A DNA stretch of 64,000 nt from Astrothelium macrocarpum (lineage: Eukaryota; Ascomycota; Dothideomycetes; Trypetheliales; Trypetheliaceae): NCBI GenBank assembly GCA_021030915.1, contig JAGEMR010000001.1, positions 434,001 to 498,000 on the forward strand. The letters run 5' to 3'. How positions within the stretch are numbered: position 1 is the stretch's first letter; each line of letters opens with the position of its first letter. The notes under the pieces are model-generated. The model saw only the letters and a list, made by a program, of their open reading frames with translations, was not told where the DNA came from and ran no database searches. The position numbers and the translations under genes were made by a program. Positions 11,705-23,614 of this stretch are shown in pieces.

Positions 11705-12517
11705 CTAGTAAAGCCGCTTGGGTGGCGACATGGATGCCTTGATTGTTAAGCTCCCCACATTCTGCCAACCCTTCTTGAGTAGCGAGACCAGGTAGTTGAT
11801 AGCCAGCATTATGTTACCGATCAATTCATCTTCGGTCATGTCCACGTTGCCGACGGCGACCCCCATGCACAACACTTTCTTCAGCTGGAACTAATGAAGG
11901 TCAGTGAAGCACTTTGCGTTTCAGAGTCTGCATCGCTTACCTTGATGGTGCTCTTGACCTCGGTAATCTTGTCGCCAAGAGAATCAGAATGGGAGACAGG
12001 CGTCGGGAATTTACCAGCTTTGGATAGACCGGGTCCGAGGAGACGTGGAATCTGCTTGATCAGAGAGTCGGAGGCTATGAAGGCATCGTACTTGCGCGCG
12101 AGCTTCTTGATCAACTTTTTATTTTTGTTGAGTTTCTTGAGATCATCCGAGCTCATCGCATCCACGCCACCGTGTTTGGCTCGATCGATATCATGCTGAT
12201 CACCAAGTATGCTATCGCAAGATTAGCCAACTGGCCGAACGAATTCCAAGACAAAGCATACCAAATGGCCATGCCGGGACGAGGCACACGCGGAAGCTTG
12301 ACGGTTCCAGAGAAACGCTTATCACCTGCAAAAGGTCATGAGCATGTCTTGTGTTTTAGACTTCAAGAGCACTGCGAAACCTACGCTGCGGGTCATAGTT
12401 CTTCAAGCCAATTTGGAGTTCAACAGTCTCCAAAAAGTTTCTCTTCTTGGTGTTGTTGGAATAGTCGAGCAACTGCTGGACATTCGTCCGCACACCGGCG
12501 ACCGTGATTTTGGACAT
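11705..12517 (-). CDS. RPL1: 60S ribosomal protein uL1 (L10a / Rpl1)
   Basis: Four exons, 12385-12517, 12262-12325, 11941-12211 and 11705-11890, give exactly 217 aa, the normal length for eukaryotic uL1. It starts MSKITVAGVRTNVQQLL and ends MSPPKRLY. The middle exon carries GGVDAMSSDDLKKLNKNKKL and IPRLLGPGLSKAGKFPTPV, the conserved core that binds 28S rRNA at the L1 stalk. All splice sites are canonical, with a GGCTAATC branch site before exon 3 and ATTAG before exon 4. The protein should be cytosolic and highly expressed. I see no anomaly. Confidence 0.95.
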
Positions 12518-13357
12518 GCTGACGGTCTTCCAACAGATAGCTTGTGAAATCTGATGGTGAGGCTTTGCGGGATCTGTACTGTTGTTGGGGAGAGTTTGGC
12601 CACTATGGGTGGATATATAGTGCGGCCTTCTTCGCACCAAAGTTGTTCCGACACCGGAACATATCAGCTTTCCTCTCAAAATGATAAGCACTAAGGTAGG
12701 TGAGTCACGAGTATTGGAATGACTACCCAGGTATGTCTCATTCCTCTGATCGATTTCGATTAATTAATTAGAGTCATTGCTCTCGTCTTACAAAAGTCAT
12801 TAGGATTGGCGTGTTCGCTGGTTATGGTATCCGAAGTCAAGCAACATAATCTTGTACCACTCAAGAATACAGTAGAGGCTAACGTGTCTACTGGGGAATT
12901 GCTCAAAAGTTCTACGTGCAGCTTGGGAGACCTTCACAATCATTTGCTAATGAGGCTTTCGTCACCAGAACATCGACGACAGGCTGGGAGCGGGCTTTGT
13001 CATAACGACTCGAAGAATTCACAAAGCAAACGTGCAGTAGAGCAAAGCCGGTGAAGACTGTCAAATAGAATCACAATAACATGCTTGAGCCCCACATACA
13101 ACATGATGGATCGCGGCAAGACCCCAAAACCCAGCATCTGCTCCACCGTGCACAGGAAACCCGATTTGCCAGCAAACTTTCATGTAGAACAACTGATGAG
13201 ATGGAGATTTGGATAGAATGTATGAGGATCGTGATCGTGATCGATCCGTGAAAAATCGATCGTAATCAAAGAGGAGCCATGCCTATCGCGTGATACTTTC
13301 TCATTGGACACGAAAAGCCATGGTTGAGACGTGGAGTTACCAAGGTATGTTTCCCAC
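12518..13357. other. Intergenic between uL1 promoter and ARF1 3' end
   Basis: 840 bp with no supported gene. It includes the uL1 promoter. A short alternating TTAATTAATTA stretch lies at about 12760. Confidence 0.45.
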
Positions 13358-14082
13358 CTAATTGTGACCAGCTTTACGGAGCGAGTTACTCAACCATTCA
13401 AGACCTTCATATAGACCATCTCCAGAAGTAGCGCAGGTGGATTGGATGTACTATCATGATTGTTAGCCATATTTTGTACCCTTCACGGAAAATTTTCCAG
13501 TCTTACCCAAGCGCGTTGCCTAAGGCTGTGAAGTCCAAGTTTGTCGGTAATTTCAGCTGCATTCATCGCATTCTAGGAAGCATTAGTGTCGACGAGCTCT
13601 GGAAAAATGGTTCATGTCTACTGACTGGAAGATCCTGCTTGTTGGCAAAGACCAAGAGCAGCGCATCCCTGAGTTCATCTTCATTCAACATCCGCTGCAA
13701 CTCCTCACGAGCCTCGACAACACGGTCACGATCATTGCTGTCAACAACGAAGATGATGCCTTGGGTATTTTGGAAATAATGCCTCCACAGTGGTCGAATC
13801 TTGTCCTGTCCACCTACATCCCACACAGTGAATTGAATATTCTTGTATTCGACCGTTTCAACATTAAAGCCTGGCTTCCAAATTAGCCAGATCAAGCGCA
13901 AGAGGTCCCGTCGCATCGTGTCTCGGGAGCATACCAATTGTAGGGATTGTGGTAACGATTTCGCCAAGCTTAAGTTTGTAGAGAATTGTAGTCTTTCCAG
14001 CAGCATCAAGACCAACCATGAGAATACGCATCTCCTTCTTCCCCCATAGCTTATCAAACAGCTTCGAGAATGTGAGACCCAT
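13358..14082 (-). CDS. ARF1: ADP-ribosylation factor 1 (Arf1 small GTPase)
   Basis: Four exons, 13935-14082, 13626-13870, 13507-13572 and 13358-13450, give 183 aa, close to the usual Arf1 length. Gly2 is present for N-myristoylation (MGLTFSKLF). The P-loop GLDAAGKT is at 24-31, switch II DVGGQ at 67-71 and the guanine-specificity motif NKQD at 126-129. Arf1 recruits COPI and clathrin adaptors at the Golgi when GTP-bound. The exon 3 junctions (DLP|NAMNAAEIT and RAW|YIQSTCATSG) reproduce the conserved sequence, so the model is firm. The C-terminus is AGHN. Confidence 0.96.
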
Positions 14083-14794
14083 CTTGACGGCAAATGACTA
14101 TTGAGCAAAGGTTTTGGGAGAAGGCGAGTCGCAACGCGGTGAGGCACGGGTTAGGATCTGAAGTTCGTCAACGTCGTTAGTCTCAACTAGCAACAAAATC
14201 AAAAGAAGTTTGCCGTCGTGGGCAAAATTTGCGAGATTGAGGCGAAGTTGTGAGTAAGCAGGAAGATGGGTGTTGATGCTGAGAATCTTTGGGTACGAGC
14301 TGATGCCTCGTGCCGACTAGTCTGAACCGGAATTTCTCCTCCCCGCGAACAAGAATGCGATTCGAAGGTCTTGGAAATGGGGCCAAATCAACAGCGTCAA
14401 CTTACTGAAGAGGTAGAAAAGATGGATGTTGATGGTCTGGGACACAAAGTCGTTGTTGTGAAGTTGATTCGGGGACTTCCCAATGTCAAGAAAGGCGTTT
14501 CGCTGCCACACGGCACTTGCCGAAGAACACCGTGGTTGATTCGTGACACCTGAGTCGCGTTCGAAGCAACAAGATTTTATACGACCATCACATCAGGCAG
14601 CAGAACTTCACAAATTCGGACTCTTGAAGTGCGACAAATATCACGACAGGGTTCTGATTCGGATTTCTCAAATTACATAGCCCTGCACCCGTGCCGGTCG
14701 CATGGATGAAGCTATCCCTAAATGGACCTTAATAAGAACAAATTCCAACAAAGGAAATCCAACAGCAGCAGTGCGTTATACGAATAGACAAGCC
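14083..14794. other. ARF1 upstream region / CorA-like 3' flank
   Basis: 712 bp with no separate gene. It probably contains the ARF1 5'UTR and promoter; short open frames on both strands have no recognisable domain. Confidence 0.4.
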
Positions 14795-16668
14795 CTAGTC
14801 CTTCTTCCTCTGTTGCCGCCATGCTCCCCTCGTCATGTCGAATAAAACACGAGTGACTGGCCGAGTAATCATTTTACCCTCCATGGTTCCACTCACAGCC
14901 CCGAAGATGATAAGCAATATCGCTGATATTATGAAAATGACTACAAAGGAAATCCAATAGCTCGAGACCGTGAAGCTCGCATCCCTGAATTGAGCGCCAA
15001 AATATGCGCTCATTAAAGAAACTGGCATAAAAAGTATCGTAACCTTTCCAAGAAGAAGCGTAATCCTCGTTAATCGTTCAACAGCATATGACTCTTTGAT
15101 AGCTATAAGATTGAAATTCTGGCAACAAGATCATTAGCAAATTTCTTGTGACAGCGGAGAGCAAACTCACCATCAAAACAAGTGATTCTTTTTGGTCCAA
15201 GCAATCTTGAATCTCACTCAAGGCAAAAAGCCGGATGCGATGTTTTAGTCGTAAAAATCGAACTCTCGCAGCTGAACTCAACGAAACACCCAAAAGGCTC
15301 TCCTCTTCGATTACTTGAGGCTGGGATGATGCAAGTTGCGCTGAACCTTCCTGGGCCGTGACAATATGCGAATTGGCCAGTGATGCTATTGTAGCAGTTT
15401 GCTTCTCCAACACATGATCCACAATCGAGTCATAGCTCTGGTACAAACGTTTGAGCACTGAAAGCTGACGTCCAATATGATGCAAGCGATCAATGTGCTT
15501 CAACTCTGCCTTGAGAAGCATGTCTTGGCGCTACTGGGGTGCTTAGCTTGTGTCGAGTATAGTACAAAAAGTATTAACGTACCATTTTGTTGAGCTCGGC
15601 TTGGTAGCGATGTTCACGCCTAATGACAAGACTGTAGCAGGAATACCAGTCCTCGAAAAGGAAATAGAAGAGTAATCCAGGTGCATCAGAAGGTCTGTGG
15701 AGGGCTTCTTCGTTACTATTCCCAACCGATTTTCTAATCGGAAGTGTCGTCAAAGGACTTTTTTTGGTCGTATCTTTGGCTTTCGAGATTTGGAGGAAGA
15801 TATTCAGCAAGTTACGCCGTAGGAAAAGAATAGTAGCACGCTCTTCTCCATTGAAGTGGCCGCCATTGAATGGATATGGATCCTCGACAATTGATATGAC
15901 GGTTCTATCGTCACAAAGAAGTAGCCAATTCCAGACTCGTTTCCCATCTGGTCGATCCCGTTGTCTAAAACTTTCTTCCATCTCCTCTGATGGTTTCCAG
16001 ATCGAACTGTAGATCGCATTGTAACCAAGGCAGACGTATTTCCTACCCCAGTCCACAGAGGTGTAGTGCCAGACCTCATCAACCAATTGATAATGATTCA
16101 TGTCTGGAAGCATCGCGGGCTCTTCAATAGTTGGTATGTCCCAGCTCTTCCATCCCTCTTCCATCTCGATAGCCTGTTCCTGTAAATGTCTCAAGTACCT
16201 GAGAGGTTGGTGAGCCGCAGCGAAGAACGAGGAGCTGCCTTTCGACTCGTTTGCAGACTCGTTTGCAGGCGCGTGCCCCCTCATGTCTCGCGGGTTTGAA
16301 CACATCAACCCCAGCAATCGCGGTGATAAGTCATAGCGCTTGGCAATGATCTCGAGAGTTGATTGATGTTCGAACGGATACCAAATGTTTATCCATCGTG
16401 TGTAAAGCGATGATGGTCTCGGCTTCTCGAGAGCTCGGGAGAACGTGTCGACCTCAAGGTCGAAAGCACACCAAGCATCATCGTCTCCAAAGTCAACGAG
16501 AAAGTTCCGACTATGCGGATTAGTAACATTGTGTTCAAGGTCCCTCAAGTTGGTAATATCATCCAAATCCTTTAAAGAAGACGAAAGCCGCGAGCAATCA
16601 ATATCTTTGTAGTATTGTGGAAGATTTTCGTTCAGAGAGGATGCATCAGTAGACTGATGGGTAGACAT
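14795..16668 (-). CDS. CorA-like membrane protein with altered GMN motif
   Basis: Exons 15583-16668, 15171-15530 and 14795-15118 give 589 aa. A long cytosolic N-terminal part (about 1-480) ends in a helical stretch. It is followed by two hydrophobic segments near the C-terminus (TLLLGKVTILFMPVSLMSAY and ISFVVIFIISAILLIIFG), the CorA/ZntB arrangement. The family's metal-selecting YGMN between the two helices reads YFGAQ here, so Mg2+ transport as in bacterial CorA is not assured. Fungi carry many such degenerate CorA-like proteins. A short QLASSQPQVIEEE low-complexity stretch lies before the last helices. The start was chosen at MSTHQSTDASS; an in-frame extension upstream lacks support. It is divergent from the GNAT gene. 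Confidence 0.75.
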
Positions 16669-17212
16669 TGAAATACGTCTTCCGCAGGATTTTCGATCTG
16701 CAACAAATCCGCCATGTCTGCTTCTTATGAGAAAACAAGCATGGCGGTGCAAGCTTGTGCGACGAGGGTGGTCCTTCAGCTACGAAGTTTGCTGCTAATG
16801 CGACCTGATCAGGCTGTCTCAGCCTGGTGACCACCACACCTCGAAACCCGACGTGTTCGCGTTTTCATTTGATAGAAATGTCGCTATCTCCGACCACACA
16901 CGCGCATCGAACCTTCACGATTCACGTCATACAAATCATCTTTGCATCACATCATGCGCGCAGATTGCCGAGAGTTGCATGTTAAATACAGGCATACGTG
17001 CCGTAAGTCTCGCCGTCGCGGAGAGCTACCACGCGCTATGCTCGGCCTTGGGTGTTTCCATTACTTTTTGGAGAAATGTGACTCACTAGCAGGTAAATAC
17101 GTATAACTAGGAAGTCTTATTCCCATGGTTCTCGTGAAGTCATGCGTCAAATTCGTCGATTTTTGAGGTATTGACATCAAAACTTTGACGGTCATTCTTC
17201 CCATCACATCAA
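16669..17212. promoter_or_regulatory. Divergent intergenic region CorA-like / GNAT
   Basis: 544 bp between two divergent starts. I see no gene. It likely holds both promoters. Confidence 0.4.
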
Positions 17213-17932
17213 ATGGATCATAACATATCCTACGCTATTGTTGCCTTGCCAAAGCAAAATCTAGGACAGACAGAATTGCAAAAAATCATTGATCGCGCAC
17301 GGGACTTTAGACTAAACTCTCTACAACTGGCACCGGAGTCTTTTGGCGTCACTTATGAGATGGAAGTTGGAAAAAGCCTTGAGTTTTGGACCAACCGTGT
17401 GACCAATCCTAAAGCTACAACTTTTATAGCGTACGGAAGCAATCCAGCATGGCTCAGTGACGGAGCTAGTGATCGTATCCAAGAATGTCTGGGTGCGGAA
17501 TGGCTAGGTTCTATCATTCTACTTGGGCCGAAATCCGGGCCTGCCAAATTTTCCCCAAATACCTCGCCATGGGCGGTGATGAACCAAGATTCTGGAAACA
17601 TACCAAAAATCGATCCGGAAGCAGAAGGGGTACAGCATTTTCTAATCAATGCCATGTTCGTTATGCCCACGGCACGAGGTCTCGGTTTGGGCAAGGCATT
17701 AATCAGCACCGCCCTCGATCATGCAGTGAAGCAGACTAAAGACACCAATTCTAAGACTATGAGATGTACCATTTTTACGGACAAAGATAACGATCCGGCA
17801 AGAGAGCTGTACCGAAGAAGTGGATTTGAAATCATTCACGAAGAGATGTTCCGGCCGGAAACCGGGAAGCATAGAATGGCTGTAGAAATGGAGTTGAATA
17901 AAGCCGTCGAAAAAAGCGTAGCAAGAGTCTAA
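17213..17932 (+). CDS. GNAT-family N-acetyltransferase
   Basis: Single exon, 239 aa. The acetyl-CoA binding motif A is visible as NAMFVMPTARGLGLGKALI, with the R/Q-x-x-G-x-G/A core RGLGLG at 155-160. It is preceded by a beta strand and followed by ELYRRSGFEIIHEEMF (motif B, the 'LYxxxGF' signature). The N-terminal ~100 residues are variable. The substrate cannot be inferred; these stand-alone fungal GNATs act on small molecules or protein N-termini. I see no signal peptide. It is convergent with MZT1. Confidence 0.8.
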   Translation: MDHNISYAIVALPKQNLGQTELQKIIDRARDFRLNSLQLAPESFGVTYEMEVGKSLEFWTNRVTNPKATTFIAYGSNPAWLSDGASDRIQECLGAEWLGSIILLGPKSGPAKFSPNTSPWAVMNQDSGNIPKIDPEAEGVQHFLINAMFVMPTARGLGLGKALISTALDHAVKQTKDTNSKTMRCTIFTDKDNDPARELYRRSGFEIIHEEMFRPETGKHRMAVEMELNKAVEKSVARV

Positions 17933-18285
17933 ATGCCCTAGTCACGGCAGATTCTCGCAGCTTTTCATCCCAAAGGACGTAGCTTCATCGTAGTCAAAGA
18001 TACAGAGATTAGTAGCTGGTCATAATTTACAACCTGGCTTTTTACTATTCGCCTTCTTAGAGCATTATGTCTAACATTTTACCCAGAAGTCTGCTGCTTG
18101 CTGAGAACCGGTAACGACAGAACTTCAAAGTCTTGGAGGACCAAGAAAATGTCAACTGACATCGAACACCAGAATAAACAACACATGGGTATCTCAACTC
18201 AATCAGTGGTAACGCCAGACACGCCTGAACCATGCTTTTGTAATGTCCGCCCTGATATGGATTTCAAAATATGGACAACGCATCG
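17933..18285. other. Convergent 3' flanks of GNAT and MZT1
   Basis: 353 bp with no gene seen. Confidence 0.5.
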
Positions 18286-18641
18286 TTATGAAGCCCCGCC
18301 AATAGGTTCGGCTGCCTCTCCCTTGTCATTCTGGCGACGAAGGTCACGGATGACATCCTGCGTGTGATTCAGTCAAGAAATCCTATTGTGCTATCCTATA
18401 GTCCATGCGTAGCATGATCAACCTACAGCAAGAGCTTCGGGATTGACTCCATTCTCTATGAGTGAGACGCAAAGGGAGAGTGAATGACGGTCGAGATGGG
18501 TGTTCTGGTAGGAGAAGTGGTCAACATTGGAAAGCAGTAACTACAGCATTCACGATAACTCACGAGCAGCGTCGATATCTCATATAGTATGTCAATGGTT
18601 TCTCGAGCTGCCTGACGTTTGGTGTCGTCCGTCGGAGCCAT
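18286..18641 (-). CDS. MZT1: Mitotic-spindle organizing protein 1 (MOZART1 / Mzt1)
   Basis: A 75-aa protein split over three small exons (18564-18641, 18427-18504 and 18286-18357) that close exactly in frame. It begins MAPTDDTKRQAARETIDIL and then reads YEISTLLNTHLDRHSL. The conserved core ENGVNPEALADVIRDLRRQ is diagnostic for MOZART1. The family binds the N-terminal region of gamma-tubulin complex proteins and lets gamma-TuC dock at spindle poles. Splice sites are GTGAGT/CAG and GTAGGT/CAG. Because every exon is under 80 nt, simple ORF scans miss it. The short length is normal for the family. Confidence 0.9.
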
Positions 18642-19161
18642 TACGTCGCTGTTTCGCAAGGGAGGAGCAAAGATAACGCGATGTTGGGGGTCGCGTCGAG
18701 GAAAAGTACCTACTCAACCTCTTCGGAGCCGAGAGCTACCTTTCCCACACTGCGAAAACCCCCCTTCCTAACCAGAGCATCACACCGACAATGCCTGACT
18801 TTGAGATATGAAGGTTCACTGAGGATCATGCGATATCCAGAAATTGTTTGTGCTCCATGGTTGGTGAGTCTCCTAATTCTTATATAACACAATTGTTTAG
18901 AGTACAATGATGACTAGGTTTAATCTTCAACCCACGTAATTTTCATTGACGACGTGTACCTAGAGGCTTTTACTGAAATAGCGCCAAAGTCCAATTCCAG
19001 CGAATACATTATTCCATGAATTGTCGCTGACGAAGAATACTCTCACAGGTCCTTATGTTCATTCTATTTGAAAAGGCGGTACTAGGACGCAGTAGCGAAT
19101 CAACCAGTATTTTATTGAAATAATGCGATCCTAGTTCACGGGCTCTGCTAGCCGACAATAT
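18642..19161. other. Intergenic MZT1 upstream / SPC25 3' flank
   Basis: 520 bp with no supported gene. It includes the MZT1 promoter. Confidence 0.45.
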
Positions 19162-20001
19162 TCATTTCAATCCCTCGACAAAAAGCCCTCTCATGCCCTT
19201 TAGGAAAGCTCCAAGGTCCCTACTCTCATTTAATTTCTCCAAGACTTGGTCCACAAGATCTCGTTCAACCTTTGGTTTGTAGTGCAGCACCTTGTATTCC
19301 CTCGAACTCATATCCAGCTCAAACCATGCCTCCTGTTCCCAATCTCGCTCACTAACATGACTATAAACGAACTTCAGTCGATCCTCCATGCCTGCTCCTT
19401 CTATTCTGAGACAGAGGTAGTCCTGCCAAAAGTCCAGTTCTGGAACGTTGTATCTTGCTTGGCTGTCCAGGTATCGAGCATGTTTTTGTTGGGCATCTCT
19501 GCGGGCAGCAATGGCCTTCTGGGTGTCCGCTACTTGTTCGCGCAGATAATCTCGATGAGAGGTTCTGCTCTCAAGCTGAGAAGACAGTTCTGAAATGGCG
19601 CTTTCCATTTCTGCTGTTTCTTGAGCTTCCTTAGACAGCGTCTGGTCATGAGTCTGCAGTTTGAGCGTGACAATCTCAGTGTCTCGTTTTCGCATGCGTT
19701 GGTCGTCTTTCGAAAAAAAAAATAATCAGTGACCGTTGACGATGTTTGGATCCCTCCGGTACAAACCTTGTATCTCAGCCAAGTTTACCGCAAATTGGTT
19801 GCGCTCTTCCAAGACGCGCTTTCTGCCTTTTTCAATAAACTCGTCGAAGCGGACTGTGAAGCGAGCCATGCGATCGCGCAAGTCTTCGAAACCAAAATCG
19901 ATGCTGGGTAATGAGTCCGCCATTGAAGGTGCTTCTGCTGTTGTAAGTGGCGGACGCATTGCGCTTGACGAGAGCGAGGTTTCGAATGCAATAGTAGCCA
20001 T
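19162..20001 (-). CDS. SPC25: Kinetochore protein Spc25 (Ndc80 complex)
   Basis: Exons 19767-20001 and 19162-19706 join at G|AC to give 259 aa. A disordered N-terminus (MATIAFETSLSSS) is followed by a long coiled coil from about residue 45 to 155 (DLRDRMARFTVRFDEFIEKG, then LKLQTHDQTL). A C-terminal globular domain follows, with LDFWQDYLCLRIEGAG and DRLKFVYSHV. This is the Spc25 layout: a Spc24-binding coiled coil and an RWD-like domain that contacts the inner kinetochore. The start ATG at 20001 gives the family's usual length; an in-frame extension upstream is hydrophobic and unlikely. It is divergent from RRN6-like. Confidence 0.85.
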
Positions 20002-20328
20002 TGTAGAGTTGATTAGCAACGTAGCTTGGTAAATGCACAATAATAAGATCAATTGCGAAATGTAAACAAAGTCGGGATCGGTGTTTACCATCTCTCGGCT
20101 AAGTTGCATCCGGGAAAGTTTCCCGACCGCCAAGTGCTACGCGACGTGCCACGCATGAGCATCGTAGTCCAAATCGTGCAAAGTTGACTCGCAATACATA
20201 CGCCTACTGGGAACGCGATTCATGGACTGATCATTTCGAAGTGAATCTGAAAACAGAAGCCTGCAAACTGATAGCCATGAATTGCTGTCAAATCATTCAG
20301 CATCATAATAAGCGACGACACAAACCAT
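20002..20328. promoter_or_regulatory. Divergent promoter SPC25 / RRN6-like
   Basis: 327 bp between two divergent starts. No gene is seen; a shared promoter is likely. Confidence 0.45.
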
Positions 20329-23300
20329 ATGGCTGAAAGCACGTTTCGTAATCTGAGATACGGTCACCCAGGACAGGCCATATATGATGCTCAATCGCGG
20401 GAATGGAAATTCATTCGAAGAATATCGCACTATTGGCGATTGGAGATCCTGGGCGAATCCTCACTGGCAATTCCACCTTTTATTCAAACCGCGCAGCCCA
20501 CACTTTCAAGTAAGCAATCGCTTCAGGTACAAAATCAACGAATGGTGAGAAAGTATCCTGAGATCGTCTCTGGTGCTTTGTATGCTCGCTATGAGTCCAA
20601 GATATCCGAAATCATCTCGTTGCAAACCTCCCATCTGGATCCCAACCAGGGCGAGTTGCTTGATTTTGGCTATGCGGTTCTTCCAAGATCATCGAAGACA
20701 GTAAATGTTGCAGCCATGGCGGGCGGTGCTGCTGGAGAGCTGCTTCGTCTGCTACCAGTGGAGGCCGTGGGTCATGGATGGGACAAGGTTCGCAGTAGAT
20801 GGATCGAATCTCTGGAGCCTCACTCGGTAGGCGCTGGCTGGTGGCCCGGAGTTGGACAACCAATTCAGCAGATTCGATTTGCACATTTACCATATGAGCA
20901 ATTGACCTTCCTTGCCGTGAGAACTACAGTGATGATATCTATCTTTGCTCCTGCTCGCCACTCCTCAGCTATTGCTCCAAAGACGCGACATCCGGGACGC
21001 AACGACTTGCCTGCATCACGGTTCGACCCAAACTACCTGTTCACGCTCTCTGCAGAGCAGATGGAACATTCGCCCCCGGCTGATGTGTCCTTCAACCCTT
21101 GGCAACAACGACAAGTTGGTGTTGTGAATCAACGTGGCTTTTGGAGTATTTGGGAGTTCCAGCGTCGGATACGCAACCCCAATGCAATAAATGTCAGACC
21201 GCCGGAGCTGGTAAGTTCGGGTCAAATGCCAAAAACTTTCGGGGGAGAAGACAACTCTGAAGACGATTTCGAAGACGGCTGGCATAGTATCATGTGGATT
21301 ACAGATGTGAACACCATCGTCATTTGCAGCAGAAATGCATTGATCATTGGTGATGTGCCCTCCAAGCAACTCAGTATAGAGACCTCTAAACTGGGTATCT
21401 CAGAGAGCGCGGGGTGGGTGTTGGATATCTGTCGACATCCAGTCTTTGAGGATCATATTTTCGTTACCACTACAAGTGAAATTTATTGGCTTTCAGTAAC
21501 TGAGATTCACACTGCCAATATTGATCATTCAAAAAAAAGCCGAGTCAAAACACAGCTTTCCTGGACCCATTTCCGAGACCCGAAAGATACGAGTCTTCGG
21601 ACTACAGTCTTTAGAGACGACGACGATAACGGTAAGTGTCTACATGCAACGTTATTTTGATGATCTGACTTTGTTACTCGGGATTAGAAGTTGTCTTATT
21701 CTTGTATTCTCGTGTTATTAGTCTCGTCACTGCTTTCAGATTCACAATGGATGAAACAACTTCCATTCCAGTCTCAGTATCCGATCCCATGTGCATACCT
21801 TTGCCACCTACCCTGTCTACCGATTTGTCCGTAGGGAAGCATTCGTTCCTGACCATAAACAAGATTACTATCGAGCGTATGACATACCAAACCATTTCAG
21901 TGTTAAAATATGCGGAACTTTCAAGAGAAGTATGGGACGAGTTCAAAGATCGAGGAATACGCTTCTACAATTTATCGATTCTGTGTAGTGACCTTTCCTT
22001 ACAAACCCAACTCTACTACGTCGTTCCGGACATTACGGACCATTCAAAGACTGGGTCCCTCTCCAGAGACTTGACAATTCGACAGCCAACGTGGAAGGGT
22101 TTTCAATCTTTGACAGCAGAAAAACTTTCGGTAGAAAACTTTGTTATTGCAGATGGACTTGTTCCAGATGAAGATAAGGATATCGTCAAGCCCTACAGAC
22201 CATCGCATTGGAAACAGTGTTACCATCGATTCCGTACTGACGAACGATGTCGTCCAGATCAACCGCGATTTCTAAGGTACAATCTAACGTATAATAGACT
22301 GTATCGGCAAATACTGGATAGCGTAGAAATCTTAGTGCGGGCCCAAATCCCTTTGGATAATGTGCCTATCGATACACTTGGAGTACGTCAGACAAAGACA
22401 GCATCTATGAAAGAAGTCTGGTGAGTGTAATATTGGTTGTTGCGGGCGAAACGATTTGTAGAGGCTAATCATGAAGGTCCGATTATTTGACTTTAATGCC
22501 ACGGGTAGACAATATAGAGCACCTCTCATCAAATTTCGAAGACTACCTCCACTCTCAGGATGGGAATGCTGAAAACGATGACGCCGGAATGGGCTCGCGA
22601 TTAGTTCGATACATCCCGGCGAGTGTCATTGACAATTTGGTAGGAACTCGTAATGGCATCCCAAGCCTTCCTAGGACCTTTGAAACGATAAATTCAGACT
22701 GGATCGATCCTGTAGCCTCAAGTATCCCAAGATCAATTCTGTCAGTGCATGAGAGCATTGTAAGAAGTGTGGCAGCGGAGGCATACATGGCCAGTATGTA
22801 TGTTTCAAGTGAAGAACCGGATCCGCAGCAAATAAGTTCTCAGGATCAAAGACTCGATGGTCCATCTTCAACGCCGGGGCTTGGTCAATTCAGTCTCCCA
22901 CTGCGAAGCTCGCAAGGTGACATGGTGGAAGCAAACTCTCGGATTCCGGGGTCCAGCAATGCCAGCTCATCACGCATGGCACGAACCTCGGGAACGAGAC
23001 CCGAGTCGCTGTCTTCTGAACCTTTGCCTGCAAGGGATCCACCGGCTAGTCTTCTGTCCCATTACGTCCAGATGACTCCGCCACCACCTGCACTTCCCCC
23101 GCAAATTTCCAGAATCCTAGCACATTGGGAAGTGGGCTCAGATCCTCGAAATTATGATTGGGAGGCTACGACTGTACGCCTAAGAACCACTGCAGAGCAA
23201 ACGGAACTGGAAGAAGAAGAACGACAGGCTAGAGAGGAGGCAATGCAAAAGAGAAGGGAAAAGCTTTTGAAAAAGGCTGGACGTAAAATTAACAGTGAGA

Positions 23301-23614
23301 GCCAAGAAGAGGCAGGACCTTCAAGAGTCAGAGGGGCAGCAGGGTTTGCGTCATCGCAACCTAGGATCTCTAACAGAGGGTTTGGTGGGCCAGCTGACGG
23401 AAGGGCCACAGCGAGTAGCCAGCAGATCATGATTCCGTCCAGCACTCAAGCGGTAGAAACGGGGACGGGGCCAAGTCAATCACAGAGTCAGAATCAAGCA
23501 AACGGCCAAGGATCTGGCTTGGCTGTGGCTAGTCAGATTGAACCCGGACGGTTTGGAGGAAGAGGCCCGCTTCCGGCAAAGAAGAAAGCCAAGAAAGCAC
23601 AAGGATTTCGATAG
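20329..23614 (+). CDS. RRN6: RNA polymerase I core factor subunit Rrn6-like
   Basis: Exons 20329-21631, 21688-22420 and 22477-23614 close in frame to 1057 aa. The first half should be a beta-propeller-like region (for example HSIMWITDVNTIVICSRNAL), followed by SWTHFRDPKDTSL, which I associate with fungal Rrn6-like proteins. The C-terminal quarter is acidic and Ser/Gln-rich and ends in a basic patch, PGRFGGRGPLPAKKKAKKAQ. That last motif is common at the end of Rrn6-like proteins. Rrn6 with Rrn7 and Rrn11 forms the core factor that recruits Pol I to rDNA promoters in the nucleolus. Assignment is by recognition of sparse motifs, so it is less firm than for the neighbours. Confidence 0.7.
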
